The notes: a model not told the origin generated them from the sequence alone. Positions 53,653-63,110 are shown, counted from the first letter of the stretch. The stretch: 64,000 nucleotides of DNA from Scatosoma sp045645245 (GCA_045645245.1 JAZRIK010000104.1:1-64000), one strand, 5' to 3'. Numbers and translations are program-made.

Positions 53653-55719
53653 TTGAATAAAAGATCGAAATCAATCATTTGGATTATCGTAGGCGTACTG
53701 GTGTTTGCCGCACTCGCGATTTTTGTCGCCGATATGATCAACGCGTCGCAAACGGTGGACGTCGTTCAATTTTTAAGTAAGCTGGCGAACGGCGAAATAA
53801 ACGAAGTTTATATTGACGCGTACAAATGGACGGGTAAATACGTTGTTGATGGCAAAGTACAAGCAAGCTATAACGTTATTATGTCCGAAATCTACGGATA
53901 CGCGGATTTAGCGGCTTTTTGCACGGATCTTGGTAAAATAGGGGCTATATTTGGAATAACCGATTTTTCCGCAATGAACGTGACGTACTTTGAAATGACC
54001 GACCCCAACGCAGGCAGTATTTGGTCGAGCTTATTCCCCCTGCTTGGTATCGTGCTGGTTGCGATTATGTTCTGGCTGATTATGCGCAACGCCGCAGGCG
54101 GCGCCGGCCCGAATATGAGCATCAATAAAACCAAGGCGCACGTGCAAAGCAACTTAAAGGTGCGCTTTACCGACGTGGCGGGCGCGGAAGAAGAAAAAGA
54201 AGAGCTGCAAGAAGTAGTCGAATTTTTGAAGAGTCCGAAAAAGTTTGCCGCGCTGGGTGCAAGAATTCCTTCCGGCGTGCTGTTGGTAGGCCCCCCGGGT
54301 ACGGGTAAAACCTTGTTTGCGAAAGCGGTTGCAGGCGAAGCGGGCGTGCCGTTCTTCTCGGTGTCCGGCTCCGACTTTGTAGAAATGTACGTGGGTGTGG
54401 GCGCAAAGCGTGTGCGCGATTTGTTTGATATGGCAAAGAAAAACCAACCCTGCATTATTTTCATCGACGAAATCGACGCAGTAGGCCGTCGTCGCGGCGC
54501 AGGTCTTGGCGGCGGGCACGACGAAAGAGAGCCAACCTTAAACCAAATTCTCGTGCAAATGAACGGCTTTGAAGCGAACGAAGGGATTATCGTAATGACG
54601 GCAACCAACCGCGAAGATATTCTCGACCCCGCACTTCTTCGTCCCGGTCGTTTCGATAGAAGAATTAACGTGAACCTGCCCGACGTAAAGGGGCGCGAGC
54701 AAATTTTGAAGGTGCACGCAAGAAACAAGCCGATGGCGGCGGACGTCAACTTTAAGACGGTGGCGCGTATTACGGCGGGATTCTCGGGTGCAGAGCTTGC
54801 GAACCTGCTCAACGAAGCTGCGATTTTGGCGGCGCGCGCAGGCAAGAAAACCATCGGCAATTTAGAGCTTTACGACGGAATTAATAAAGTGCTTATGGGC
54901 CCGCAAAAGAAGAGCCGCGTTGTCACCGAATCGGACAAACGCTGCACGGCATATCACGAAGCGGGTCACGCGGTACTCGCTTGTCTTTGCAAGCATTGCG
55001 ACCCCGTACACGAAGTTTCTATCATTCCCCGCGGCAGAGCGGCTGGCTATACGATGACTCGCCCCGAAACGGACGACAACGACGTGTCGTATAACAAGCT
55101 TATCGATAATATTTGTATGTCGCTGGGCGGCAGAGTTGCCGAAGAGTTGGTGATTCAAGACGTGACGACGGGCGCGAGTGCCGATTTGCAGCACGTTTCG
55201 TCGATTGCGCGTAGAATGGTCACGCAATGGGGTATGAGCGATAAGCTTGGGCTTGTGGCGTACGACAGCGACCAACCCGTTTTCGCGGGTATGGAATACG
55301 CACAGCAAAGCCGTGTGGGCTATTCGCAGGAAACGGCGGCGGCGATTGATAACGAAGTGAGAGCACTCATTTCCGAAGCGCACGCAAGGGCGACCAAACT
55401 CTTGAAAGAACACCGCAAGGTAATGGATAATATGTCGCGCGTTTTGGTGGAAAAGGAAACCATTTACACCGAAGAAGTGGCAATGCTGATGAAGGGCGCC
55501 GACTGGAAGGAAGTAATTGCGTTTATGGACGAGCGCGAAAACGAGCATAAAGACAATCCGTTTGCGTTCGCGACCAAGCCCGATAAAGCGCACGTGATTG
55601 AAGAAATCGAAGCTGCGCCTATGACGGACGAAAACGCGGAGAATGCGCAAGAAAATAGTGTAGAAACGCAAGAAACGAGCGAAAACCAAACGCCCGATAA
55701 CGACGAAACGCAAGAATAA
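53653..55719 (+). CDS. ftsH: ATP-dependent zinc metalloprotease FtsH
   Basis: 688 residues from TTG 53653, with AGGAG seven bases upstream. Membrane helices at 8-27 and 127-145 around a short periplasmic-side domain, AAA+ domain with GPPGTGKT (213-220) and [15 protein letters not shown], and protease HEAGH near residue 436. The last 60 residues are acidic (Glu/Thr/Asn/Gln-rich). Removes damaged and unassembled membrane proteins. AAA and protease domains are all intact. Confidence 0.96.
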   Translation: MNKRSKSIIWIIVGVLVFAALAIFVADMINASQTVDVVQFLSKLANGEINEVYIDAYKWTGKYVVDGKVQASYNVIMSEIYGYADLAAFCTDLGKIGAIFGITDFSAMNVTYFEMTDPNAGSIWSSLFPLLGIVLVAIMFWLIMRNAAGGAGPNMSINKTKAHVQSNLKVRFTDVAGAEEEKEELQEVVEFLKSPKKFAALGARIPSGVLLVGPPGTGKTLFAKAVAGEAGVPFFSVSGSDFVEMYVGVGAKRVRDLFDMAKKNQPCIIFIDEIDAVGRRRGAGLGGGHDEREPTLNQILVQMNGFEANEGIIVMTATNREDILDPALLRPGRFDRRINVNLPDVKGREQILKVHARNKPMAADVNFKTVARITAGFSGAELANLLNEAAILAARAGKKTIGNLELYDGINKVLMGPQKKSRVVTESDKRCTAYHEAGHAVLACLCKHCDPVHEVSIIPRGRAAGYTMTRPETDDNDVSYNKLIDNICMSLGGRVAEELVIQDVTTGASADLQHVSSIARRMVTQWGMSDKLGLVAYDSDQPVFAGMEYAQQSRVGYSQETAAAIDNEVRALISEAHARATKLLKEHRKVMDNMSRVLVEKETIYTEEVAMLMKGADWKEVIAFMDERENEHKDNPFAFATKPDKAHVIEEIEAAPMTDENAENAQENSVETQETSENQTPDNDETQE

Positions 55720-55731
55720 AAATGAAAAATA

Positions 55732-55768
55732 GGGGGCGACGAAAGGGTTGCCCCTTATACATAAGGGG
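55732..55768 (+). promoter_or_regulatory. Two mutually exclusive hairpins over the ParB-like gene's ribosome binding site
   Basis: Hairpin 1 pairs GGGGCGAC (55733-55740) with GTTGCCCC (55747-55754). Hairpin 2 pairs CCCCTTAT (55751-55758) with ATAAGGGG (55761-55768). They share CCCC, so only one can form. Hairpin 2 hides the SD AAGGGGA of the gene at 55773. Confidence 0.6.
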
Positions 55769-55772
55769 ATTT

Positions 55773-56609
55773 ATGAGAAAAGCCAAAAAACGCAAATCGT
55801 TTAATATCGAGTACGTGCAAAAGACGGTGCCAAGCTCACTCATTGACGCGCAGGCGGCGTTCGATTCGTTTGAGAAAAAGGACTTAAAAACGCGCGCGGC
55901 GTATTTTATGCTGAACGGATTTCCTATTTTTGCCGTGAATGAAAAGGAAAACGGACGGTTTTTATTGCTTGCCGCCGACAGGGATTTTCACGCGGCGAAG
56001 CTTGCGGGAATGCGCGAAAGCGAAGTGCGCGTGTACGCGTTCAACGACGAACACGCAGAATGCTTTTCTATCGTGGAGCGCATCAAAACGGAAAAAATGA
56101 GCGCGATGGAAGAAGGGTATTTGATGAAGCGGCTCATCTCCGAGTTTGCCTTTACGCAAGACGATATAGCGGCACTCATCGGGCGTTCGCGTCCTGCCGT
56201 TGCGAATACCTTGCGGCTTTTGACGCTCGAACCGCAGGTGGTTGGGTTGATTGAAAGCGGAAAGCTTTCCGCAGGCCACGCGCGCACACTCGTACGCGTG
56301 CCGAAAAGTCAGCAATACGCATTCGCTTGCGAAGCGATTAAGCGCGAGTATTCCGTACGCGAGATGGAACGCGCAGTGAAAGCGTTTTTAACTCCGCCCG
56401 AAGTGATGCAAGCGGAAAAGCAAGCCAAGGCGGCGGCGAAAAGCGAAGAGCTGAAAGCGTTTGTCGAGCGTATGCGCAGTGTATATCGCACCAAGGTTTC
56501 GCTGATCGGGAATGATAAAAAGGGCAGAATTTACATCGATTATTACTCGCCCGAAGACTTGTACCGCTTTGAAGAATTTTTAGATATTATCGAAAATACA
56601 CTCTCGTAA
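55773..56609 (+). CDS. Divergent ParB/Noc-like protein
   Basis: 278 residues from ATG 55773. The HTH region (GYLMKRLISEFAFTQDDIAALIGRSRPAVANTLRLLTL, then ESGKLSAGHARTLVRVP) is clearly ParB. The N-terminal CTP-binding region is unusual: the GERRxRA box is replaced by AADRDFHAAKLAG. The C-terminal segment (about 200-275) ends in a domain reminiscent of ParB dimerisation ends (KGRIYIDYYSPEDLYRFEEFLDII). It follows ftsH in a region far from the origin candidates, so it is probably an accessory ParB homologue. Confidence 0.78.
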   Translation: MRKAKKRKSFNIEYVQKTVPSSLIDAQAAFDSFEKKDLKTRAAYFMLNGFPIFAVNEKENGRFLLLAADRDFHAAKLAGMRESEVRVYAFNDEHAECFSIVERIKTEKMSAMEEGYLMKRLISEFAFTQDDIAALIGRSRPAVANTLRLLTLEPQVVGLIESGKLSAGHARTLVRVPKSQQYAFACEAIKREYSVREMERAVKAFLTPPEVMQAEKQAKAAAKSEELKAFVERMRSVYRTKVSLIGNDKKGRIYIDYYSPEDLYRFEEFLDIIENTLS

Positions 56610-56638
56610 AAATGTAAAAAATGCGATAATAAGCGCGA

Positions 56639-56668
56639 AAATCTCTCACACTAACCGTGGGGGATTTT
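56639..56668 (+). terminator. Terminator-like hairpin over the spoVB-like gene's ribosome binding site
   Basis: AAATCTCTCAC/GTGGGGGATTT, 11-bp stem with two G-U pairs, loop ACTAACC, followed by TTATT. Its 3' arm contains the GGGGGA that would be the SD of the gene at 56673, so it could both terminate and gate translation. Confidence 0.6.
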
Positions 56669-56672
56669 TATT

Positions 56673-58031
56673 ATGGAAACAGAGAAAAAACAGGGTTTTT
56701 TGAAGAGTGCGGCGACGATTGCGCTGGGCGGCTTCGTTGCCAAAGTAATCGGGGCGGTGTATCGCATTCCGCTCACCAACTGGATAGGCGGTAAGGGGAT
56801 AGGGCTGTATCAGCTCGTTTACCCCATTTATTGCCTACTTTTAACGGTGTCCGCAACGGGAATTCCATCGTCGATTGCCAAGCTTACCGCCGAGCGAATC
56901 GGGCGCGGAGAGAGTGAAAAACCGCTTTTTTCTGCTGCGATGAAGCTGTTTGTCGCAATCGGGGTAATCGGCAGTATTTTGATGGTTTTGCTTGCGCCGA
57001 TTTTGGCGAAAGCGCAGGGAAGCCAAGGGGTGTTATGGGGATATTATACGCTTGCGCCGTCGGTGGTTTTGGTGTCGGTGATTTCCGTTTTTAGGGGGTA
57101 TTTTCAAGGCAAAAACAAGATGACGCCTACCGCCGCTTCGGAAATTTTGGAACAGGTTGTAAAGGTTGCAATCGGTTTGTTTTTCGCGTGGTTTTTCCGC
57201 GAGAATATCGAAAAAGCGGTGGTGTATTTATTGCTCGCCGTCACGATATCCGAAGCGGCTGCGCTTATCTATATGTGGGCGGTTTACCGCAGGGAAAACA
57301 AGCGCGGAATATCACAAAAAACACAAAACGACGGGGGCAGGGTTGCGATGAAAACAATTTTGCGTATGAGCTTACCCGTCACGGTGGGGTCTATTTTAAT
57401 CCCTATTTCGTCGCTAATCGACAGCGTTTTTGCCGTGCGGCTGCTGGCAAGATACGCAGAAAACGCCGTCACGCTATACGGCTTATTTTCAGGCGGCGCA
57501 GTGACGATTATTAACCTGCCCGTGTCCATTTGTTATGGAATTGCCGCGGCTTCTATTCCAGCCGTTGCAAAAGCCAAAGCGCAAGCCGAAAAAGGACAAA
57601 TTAGCGCAAAACAAGTGAAAAAGCGTTGGCTCATTTCGCTTGGAGTGACGGTGCTCGTAAGCTTGCCTGCCGCGGTGGCGTTATTCTTTTTTGCAAGCCC
57701 TGCGGTGAAGATTATATTCCGCAGTTTAAGTGCGGAAGAGAGTGAAATTATGATAAAGCTCGTACAAATATTTTCTTTATCGGCGTTCACGCTCTCGTGC
57801 GCGCAAACGCTGTCCGCGTGCTTGACGGCGCAGGGGAAACCGCAGCACTCGGCGTTTGGTATGGCGGTGGGAATGACGGTAAAAACCATCGCGTATCTAT
57901 TTTTATTACAAAATCCGCAATTTTCCGTTTTTGGCTTGGCGTATGCGACAAATTTGGGATATTTGGTTGCTTTTTTATTCGATTTGTTGTATAATTTTCT
58001 CGTATCGAAAGAAAAAATTAAAAATCTATGA
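56673..58031 (+). CDS. SpoVB/MurJ-like polysaccharide flippase
   Basis: 452 residues, about 12-14 membrane helices. GFVAKVIGAVYRIPLTNWIGGKGIGLYQLVYPIY at the start is the SpoVB/MATE-type signature of Firmicutes; in Bacillus, SpoVB is needed for spore cortex and related proteins flip lipid-linked oligosaccharides. The motif copy at 57332-57353 encodes DGGRVAMK in a cytoplasmic loop. Confidence 0.87.
   Translation: METEKKQGFLKSAATIALGGFVAKVIGAVYRIPLTNWIGGKGIGLYQLVYPIYCLLLTVSATGIPSSIAKLTAERIGRGESEKPLFSAAMKLFVAIGVIGSILMVLLAPILAKAQGSQGVLWGYYTLAPSVVLVSVISVFRGYFQGKNKMTPTAASEILEQVVKVAIGLFFAWFFRENIEKAVVYLLLAVTISEAAALIYMWAVYRRENKRGISQKTQNDGGRVAMKTILRMSLPVTVGSILIPISSLIDSVFAVRLLARYAENAVTLYGLFSGGAVTIINLPVSICYGIAAASIPAVAKAKAQAEKGQISAKQVKKRWLISLGVTVLVSLPAAVALFFFASPAVKIIFRSLSAEESEIMIKLVQIFSLSAFTLSCAQTLSACLTAQGKPQHSAFGMAVGMTVKTIAYLFLLQNPQFSVFGLAYATNLGYLVAFLFDLLYNFLVSKEKIKNL
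57332..57353 (+). repeat. Dispersed motif variant in the flippase gene
   Basis: GGGGGCAGGGTTGCGATGAAAA, close to GGGGCAGGTATGCGATGAAA with two changes. Confidence 0.45.
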
Positions 58032-58060
58032 TTTTTACAGCGCAAAAACGGAGAGAAAGA

Positions 58061-59497
58061 ATGATTACGATTATCGGGCTTGGAAACGAAAAAGGCGATT
58101 TGACCAAACGCGGCGAAGAAGCGATTTTACGCGCCGTTCAAGCGGGTGGAAAAGTACTCGTGCGGACGGCACTCACTCGTTCCTATCAAACGGTAGTAGA
58201 GCTGGGCGTTGAACATACTTGCTTGGATAGCGTGTATGAAAGCAGCCGAAATTTTGCAACACTCACGAGAAATTTAGCGAAAGCGGTGGCAAACGCAGGC
58301 GAAAACGTCGTGTATCTCGTGGACGGAAGCGCGAGCGAAGACGCGTCCGCGAAAATTTTAATCAAGCGCTTCAAAAGTAAAGTGCAAGTAATCGACGGCG
58401 TTTCCAAGGTGACGGAAATCGCTCGGCTGGCGAATTTCAAAAACTGTTCTTATACCGCCGTGTCGGCGTACGAGCTTTTTGAAAAGTCGGAAAAGGGCGC
58501 GTTGGGCTTGCCGCTACTTGTGTATGATATCGATGATAGAGCGTTTGCGAGCGACGTAAAGCTGTTGCTGGGCGAAAAATTTGGCGAAGAAACGACCGCG
58601 CAGTATATTTGCCAAGGCAAAGCAAAGAAAATATCGCTTTTTGAACTCGACCGCGCGAAAACATACGATTATACGTCCGCCGTTGCCATCGAAGAACAAG
58701 ACCTGCTTTGTAAAAAACGTTTCACGTTAAACGATTTACAGCAAATAATTTACCGTTTGCGCGCGCCGAACGGCTGTCCTTGGGATAGAGTGCAAACGCA
58801 CGAGAGTATTAAAATGGCGGCTGTGGAAGAAGTATATGAGCTGGTGGACGCCATTGATAAGCAGGACGATGATAAAATTTTAGAAGAAACGGGCGACGTG
58901 CTGATGCAGGTGGTATTCCACGCCGTAATGAAGGAAGAAACGGGGGTGTTTACACTCACCGATATTATTTCAAATTTATGTGAAAAGCTGATTTTCAGAC
59001 ATTCGCACGTGTTCGGCACGGACGGGGCGAATAATGCAAGCGACGCGCTGTCTATTTGGGAAAAGAATAAGATGAAGGAAAAGCACCAAGAAACGTACGG
59101 CGACACGGTTGCCGACGTGCCCAAGTGCTTCCCTGCCGCGCTGCGTGCGCAAAAGGTGGGCAAGCGCGCCGCCAAAGCGGGTTTGGATTTTGCGAGCGTC
59201 GAAGACGCCGCTGCTCGCTTGCGCGAAGAGCTGGACGAGTTTTTCCTTGCGAGAAAATCGGGCAATCAAGACGAGATGGAAAAGGAGCTTGGCGACGTGC
59301 TCTTTGCCGCAATCAACGTAGGGCGCAAAGCAGGGTGCGACGCGGAAAAAGCGCTCAAAGAAAGCACCGAGCGTTTCGCCGCGCGGTTTATCCTTGCCGA
59401 GCAAAAAGCGCTTGCCGACGGAAAGGTAGTCACCGAGCTTTCCGAGAGTGAATGGGATAACTATTATTTGCAAGCCAAAAACGAGCTGAAAAAGTAA
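58061..59497 (+). CDS. mazG: MazG-type nucleoside triphosphate pyrophosphohydrolase with N-terminal methylase domain (YabN-like)
   Basis: 478 residues from ATG 58061 (GGAGAG upstream). The first 220 residues are a tetrapyrrole-methylase fold (MITIIGLGNEKGDLT), and the rest two MazG helical domains: RAPNGCPWDRVQTHESI, EEVYELVDAIDKQDDDKILEETGDVLMQVVFHA, and a second EELDEFFLARKSGNQDEMEKELGDVLFAAINVGR with the EExxE and ExxD metal ligands. Hydrolyses NTPs to NMPs and limits mutagenic nucleotides. Normal YabN length. Confidence 0.93.
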   Translation: MITIIGLGNEKGDLTKRGEEAILRAVQAGGKVLVRTALTRSYQTVVELGVEHTCLDSVYESSRNFATLTRNLAKAVANAGENVVYLVDGSASEDASAKILIKRFKSKVQVIDGVSKVTEIARLANFKNCSYTAVSAYELFEKSEKGALGLPLLVYDIDDRAFASDVKLLLGEKFGEETTAQYICQGKAKKISLFELDRAKTYDYTSAVAIEEQDLLCKKRFTLNDLQQIIYRLRAPNGCPWDRVQTHESIKMAAVEEVYELVDAIDKQDDDKILEETGDVLMQVVFHAVMKEETGVFTLTDIISNLCEKLIFRHSHVFGTDGANNASDALSIWEKNKMKEKHQETYGDTVADVPKCFPAALRAQKVGKRAAKAGLDFASVEDAAARLREELDEFFLARKSGNQDEMEKELGDVLFAAINVGRKAGCDAEKALKESTERFAARFILAEQKALADGKVVTELSESEWDNYYLQAKNELKK

Positions 59498-59502
59498 AAC
59501 CA

Positions 59503-59520
59503 AGGGGGCAGGTATGCGAT
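59503..59520 (+). repeat. Dispersed motif copy spanning the dusB start
   Basis: AAGGGGGCAGGTATGCGAT contains both the SD (GGGGG) and the start ATG of dusB, 9 bases after the mazG stop. Confidence 0.7.
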
Positions 59521-60455
59521 TAACGCCGATTTCTATCGGGAACGTGACAATAAAAAACAACGTGTTTTTAGCGCCGCTTGCGGGATATACCAACTATGGT
59601 ATGCGCCGACTTTGCAAGGAGCTTGGCGCAGGGCTTTGTTATAGCGAAATGGTGAGCGCAAAGGGCTTAAAATACGGCAGCGAGAATACCGAAGAGCTTT
59701 TATATACCGACGAAGCGGAAGGGCTGACGGCGGCGCAAATTTTTGGCAGCGAACCGCAAACAATGCGCCTTGCGTGCGAGCACGAAAAGCTTACGCCATT
59801 CCCTATCGTGGATATTAATATGGGCTGTCCCGTACCGAAAATTTATAAAAACGGCGAAGGGAGCGCGCTGCTCGAAAACCCGATTTTAGCCGAAGAAATT
59901 GTTAAAGAATGCGTAAAAAGCGGTAAAATTATTACGGTAAAAATGCGTATCGGCGTGCGCAGCGGCGAATACGTGACCAAAGAATTTGCCAAGCGAATGG
60001 AAGGGGCGGGCGCGAGTGCGATTACCATTCACGGCAGGACGCGGGATAAAATGTATTCAGGCGAAGTGAACTTTGCGCAAATTGCGGCGGCAAAAAATGC
60101 GGTGAAAATTCCTATCATTGCCAACGGCGGGGTGTTCTCAAACGCGGACGCGGAAACGCTGATCAATGAAACGGGCGCGGACGGCGTGATGGTCGCAAGA
60201 GCGGCGCTTTTTAACCCGCAGGTGTTTTGCGAGCTGACGGGTTCGCCCATGCAAAGCAAGTGGGAAATATTTCAAAAACAACTCAAATGGACAAGGCAGG
60301 TATGCGACGAACGCTTTACGACGGTGTTTATGCGCAAGATGGCGGCGTTCTACGTAAAGGGCGAGCGGGGGGCTGCGGCGTATAAAGAACGGTTGTTTCA
60401 AGCAAGCACGCCCGAAGAAGTGTTGGCAATCGCCAAAGAAATTTGGGATAAATAA
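59514..60455 (+). CDS. dusB: tRNA-dihydrouridine synthase
   Basis: 313 residues. LAPLAGYTNYGMRRLCKELGAG, DINMGCPVPKIYKNGEGSALL (with the catalytic Cys in MGCPVPK) and ITIHGRTRDKMYSG are DusB signatures. Reduces uridines in tRNA D-loops using FMN. Its ATG lies in the dispersed motif. A second copy in the gene (60292-60312) encodes RQVCDER. Confidence 0.94.
   Translation: MRLTPISIGNVTIKNNVFLAPLAGYTNYGMRRLCKELGAGLCYSEMVSAKGLKYGSENTEELLYTDEAEGLTAAQIFGSEPQTMRLACEHEKLTPFPIVDINMGCPVPKIYKNGEGSALLENPILAEEIVKECVKSGKIITVKMRIGVRSGEYVTKEFAKRMEGAGASAITIHGRTRDKMYSGEVNFAQIAAAKNAVKIPIIANGGVFSNADAETLINETGADGVMVARAALFNPQVFCELTGSPMQSKWEIFQKQLKWTRQVCDERFTTVFMRKMAAFYVKGERGAAAYKERLFQASTPEEVLAIAKEIWDK
60292..60312 (+). 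repeat. Dispersed motif copy in dusB
   Basis: AAGGCAGGTATGCGACGAACG, same reading frame as the NFACT copy at 17046. Confidence 0.65.
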
Positions 60456-60468
60456 AAAGGAGTAAAAT

Positions 60469-61050
60469 ATGGAACAAAAAACGCAAGAACAAATGATTTT
60501 GGTGACAACGGAAGAAATGAGTTCAACGATGGGAAATCTTTTAATTGAAAATGAAACACCCATGACAAAAGCGACCGTGAAAGAATACGTAAAACCGATT
60601 AAAACGCTTGGGATTTTGATGTTGAGTTTAGGTGTTTTACTTGGCGTGTTAAATAGATTCGGCGTTATTATGGAAGAATTGTTTTTTATATGTGCGGCGT
60701 TTAGTTTTTTAGGAATGTTCGTTGGGTTAGTGCTTTGTTTATTAGCGTGGAAACACGTTAAAAATCCCACATTTAAGGATGGGGTAAAAAACGTATATTC
60801 TTTTTATGAAAACGGAATTATTATTCGAGGGTTTGATGAAACGCAAAAGAGCGTTGGAGAAATTGCTTTTGAAGAAATTACGAAAATTACAGACTCGGGC
60901 TGTTTTTACATAATCAATATCGGGCAAATTGCTTATTTGGTCGATGATAGAAAGTTTACGGTGGGAGATGCTGCGCAGTTTCGTAAACTCTTGCAAGAAA
61001 AATGCAATCCAAAGATGATTAAATTAAGAGAAAAGCGTCACCACTTGTAA
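60469..61050 (+). CDS. YcxB-like membrane protein
   Basis: 193 residues. Two central membrane helices (about 49-67 and 75-98), then a soluble C-terminal domain (VYSFYENGIIIRG..EIAFEEITKITDSGCFYIINIG..AYLVDDRKFTVG) with the YcxB-like PH-domain pattern. Function unknown. AAGGAG precedes the ATG; 13 bases after dusB, apparently co-transcribed. Confidence 0.75.
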   Translation: MEQKTQEQMILVTTEEMSSTMGNLLIENETPMTKATVKEYVKPIKTLGILMLSLGVLLGVLNRFGVIMEELFFICAAFSFLGMFVGLVLCLLAWKHVKNPTFKDGVKNVYSFYENGIIIRGFDETQKSVGEIAFEEITKITDSGCFYIINIGQIAYLVDDRKFTVGDAAQFRKLLQEKCNPKMIKLREKRHHL

Positions 61051-61096
61051 AAAAGTAAATATTTGATGAAAATACATAAAAACAGCGTGCATTTAA

Positions 61097-61125
61097 TTGC
61101 TTTTTTTATTAAAATACGATATAAT
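61097..61125 (+). promoter_or_regulatory. fba promoter
   Basis: TTGCTT (61097-61102), 17-base spacer, TATAAT (61120-61125); AGGAG before ATG 61185. Confidence 0.72.
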
Positions 61126-61184
61126 ATTTTTCGGTAAACGCGTGTTTATCGAGAGAAATAAAGATTAAAGTTAGGAGAAAAATT

Positions 61185-62120
61185 ATGCCTTTGGTGACAA
61201 CGAAAGAAATGTTTGCAAAAGCGTATGCAGGTAAGTATGCAATCGGTGCGTTTAACGTAAACAATATGGAAATGATTCAAGCAATCGTAGAAGCGGCGAA
61301 TGAAGAAAAATCGCCCGTTATTTTGCAAGTATCGGCAGGCGCGAGAAAATATGCGAACCCCGTATATTTAAGACATCTCGTAGCGGCGGCTGCGGAAACG
61401 ACGGATATTCCCCTTGCAATGCACCTTGACCACGGCGCGGACTTTGAAATTTGCAAAGCGTCCATCGACAGCGGCTTTACTTCGGTTATGATTGACGCAT
61501 CGTCCCACCCTTGGGAAGAAAATATCGCGATCACGAAAAAGGTAGTTGAATACGCGCACGACCACGGCGTAGTGGTAGAAGCAGAGCTTGGTAAGCTTGC
61601 AGGTATCGAAGACGACGTAAACGTTGACGCGGCAGACGCGCAATTCACGTCCCCCGACGAAGTGGAAGAATTCACGCAAAGAACGGGTATCGACTCGCTT
61701 GCAATCGCAATTGGTACCAGCCACGGCGCGTACAAATTCAAACCCGGTCAAGACCCCAAGCTTCGCTTGGATATTTTGGAAGAAATCGGCAACAGATTGC
61801 CCGGCTTCCCCATCGTTTTGCACGGCGCATCGTCCGTTCCCCAAGACAAAGTGGCTATCGTCAATCAGTTTGGCGGTCATATGCCCGACGCAATCGGTAT
61901 TCCCGAAAGCGAGCTTCGTAAAGCGGCGCAAATGGCGGATTGCAAAATCAATATCGACAGCGACCTTCGCGTAGCGTTCACGGCGGCGCTTCGTAAGCAC
62001 TTTAACGATTTCCCCGGTCACTTCGACCCCCGTCAATACCTTGGCGACGCGCGTGCTTGGATGAAAGAAATGGTTAAACACAAAATCGTCAACGTGCTTG
62101 GCTCGGCTGGCAAAATCTAA
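61185..62120 (+). CDS. fba: Fructose-1,6-bisphosphate aldolase, class II
   Basis: 311 residues. GAFNVNNMEMIQAI at the start, MHLDHGADFEICKASIDSGFTSVMIDAS with the catalytic Asp and zinc His, EAELGKLAGIEDD, and VLHGASSVPQ. Cleaves fructose-1,6-bisphosphate to DHAP and glyceraldehyde-3-phosphate. Own promoter and terminator; gap follows 1.2 kb later, so two glycolytic genes are clustered. Confidence 0.96.
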   Translation: MPLVTTKEMFAKAYAGKYAIGAFNVNNMEMIQAIVEAANEEKSPVILQVSAGARKYANPVYLRHLVAAAAETTDIPLAMHLDHGADFEICKASIDSGFTSVMIDASSHPWEENIAITKKVVEYAHDHGVVVEAELGKLAGIEDDVNVDAADAQFTSPDEVEEFTQRTGIDSLAIAIGTSHGAYKFKPGQDPKLRLDILEEIGNRLPGFPIVLHGASSVPQDKVAIVNQFGGHMPDAIGIPESELRKAAQMADCKINIDSDLRVAFTAALRKHFNDFPGHFDPRQYLGDARAWMKEMVKHKIVNVLGSAGKI

Positions 62121-62137
62121 AACTTAAACGAATATAA

Positions 62138-62172
62138 AAAGCGGAGTTTTCCATATCGAAAACTCCGCTTTA
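62138..62172 (+). terminator. Terminator after fba
   Basis: AAAGCGGAGTTTTC/GAAAACTCCGCTTT with loop CATATC. Confidence 0.85.
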
Positions 62173-62262
62173 ACGTTGTGTTTTTAGATTCTTAATTTCG
62201 CTTGCGCTATATTCAGAAAGACGGTATGGGGCAAAATAAAAAAAAGCATTTTTCCCATTCAT

Positions 62263-62285
62263 CGGGGGGCAGGTACGCGATGAAT
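62263..62285 (+). repeat. Dispersed motif copy in the fba-DUF898 gap
   Basis: CGGGGGGCAGGTACGCGATGAA directly precedes a hairpin terminator. The 90 bases between the fba terminator and this copy show no gene. Confidence 0.7.
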
Positions 62286-62287
62286 AA

Positions 62288-62318
62288 AAAAAACGGCGAG
62301 TTTTACACTCGCCGTTTC
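62288..62318 (-). terminator. Terminator of the DUF898-like gene
   Basis: AAACGGCGAG/CTCGCCGTTT with loop TGTAAAA, followed on the minus strand by T8. Confidence 0.88.
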
Positions 62319-62332
62319 GTATATCAAAGAAG

Positions 62333-63046
62333 TTAATTATTTTGCGTAGGTTGGTTAAAATTTTGCATAGGATAGCCGTAGTTTGCCATAGGCGCATAAG
62401 GGAACGGCATCGCAGGGAAGGACATAGGTGCGGGTGCCATAATGGGTGCTGCCGCGGGCATCGGTTGTTGCATATACGGATTTGCCATAGGCGCAACGGG
62501 TGCGGGTGCATACGTTGCGTTAAAGGCAGGTTGTTGTTGGCAAACAACAGGGGTGGGGTCTTCCATAACCGTTTTGGAAGTAGTCCACTTTTTCACTTTA
62601 ATAGGCAACCAAAGTGCGTAAATGCAAACGGTGATAACAGTAAAGAACAACCATTTGAGCATATTACCGAACAAGCCCCAAGCACAGCCCTTGAACTTTA
62701 AGCGTTTGCCGTTGATTTTCGTGTGGCGAACTTTCCAACGAGTGAAAACAACGGACGACCAAGCGATTGCAAAAAATACGCCGAGCAACACCAAAACGCC
62801 TGCTGCAGCAAGGAAGAGAATATTACCCTCAAGAATCGCTTCCACGCTCAAATTTTCTAAATCGATCGAGCCGGTAAAATACAAAAGCGCGCCTGCTGCA
62901 AGGACGGGAATAATCAACCCGCCAAGGAAAGCAAGGAAGGTGAGCAAGCAAGTGCCAATCAAGCCCAAAAGACCGCCGTCAAATTGGCTTGCAGGTACAC
63001 TTGCGGGTACGTTTTTCACACAAAGCGTAGGTTTCTTTTTCGCCAT
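62333..63046 (-). CDS. DUF898-like membrane protein with Pro-rich tail
   Basis: 237 residues. Three to four hydrophobic segments (about 28-52, 72-96 and 128-150). FTRWKVRHTKINGKRLKFKG and ITVCIYALWLPIKVKKW match the YjgN/DUF898 pattern. The last 65 residues are rich in Pro, Met, Ala and Gln (PMANPYMQQPMPAA), a disordered tail. Function unknown. Single gene, own promoter. Confidence 0.72.
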   Translation of the reverse strand: MAKKKPTLCVKNVPASVPASQFDGGLLGLIGTCLLTFLAFLGGLIIPVLAAGALLYFTGSIDLENLSVEAILEGNILFLAAAGVLVLLGVFFAIAWSSVVFTRWKVRHTKINGKRLKFKGCAWGLFGNMLKWLFFTVITVCIYALWLPIKVKKWTTSKTVMEDPTPVVCQQQPAFNATYAPAPVAPMANPYMQQPMPAAAPIMAPAPMSFPAMPFPYAPMANYGYPMQNFNQPTQNN

Positions 63047-63110
63047 AATCGTTAACTCCTAAAAGGTTTATCTAAAATGGATTGATACAATATACGATTG
63101 TACATACTTT

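Noticed and set aside
53892..55713. Long minus-strand open frames opposite ftsH
   Set aside because: ftsH with intact AAA+ and HEAGH motifs is on the plus strand; the opposite frames have no start signals or recognisable domains.
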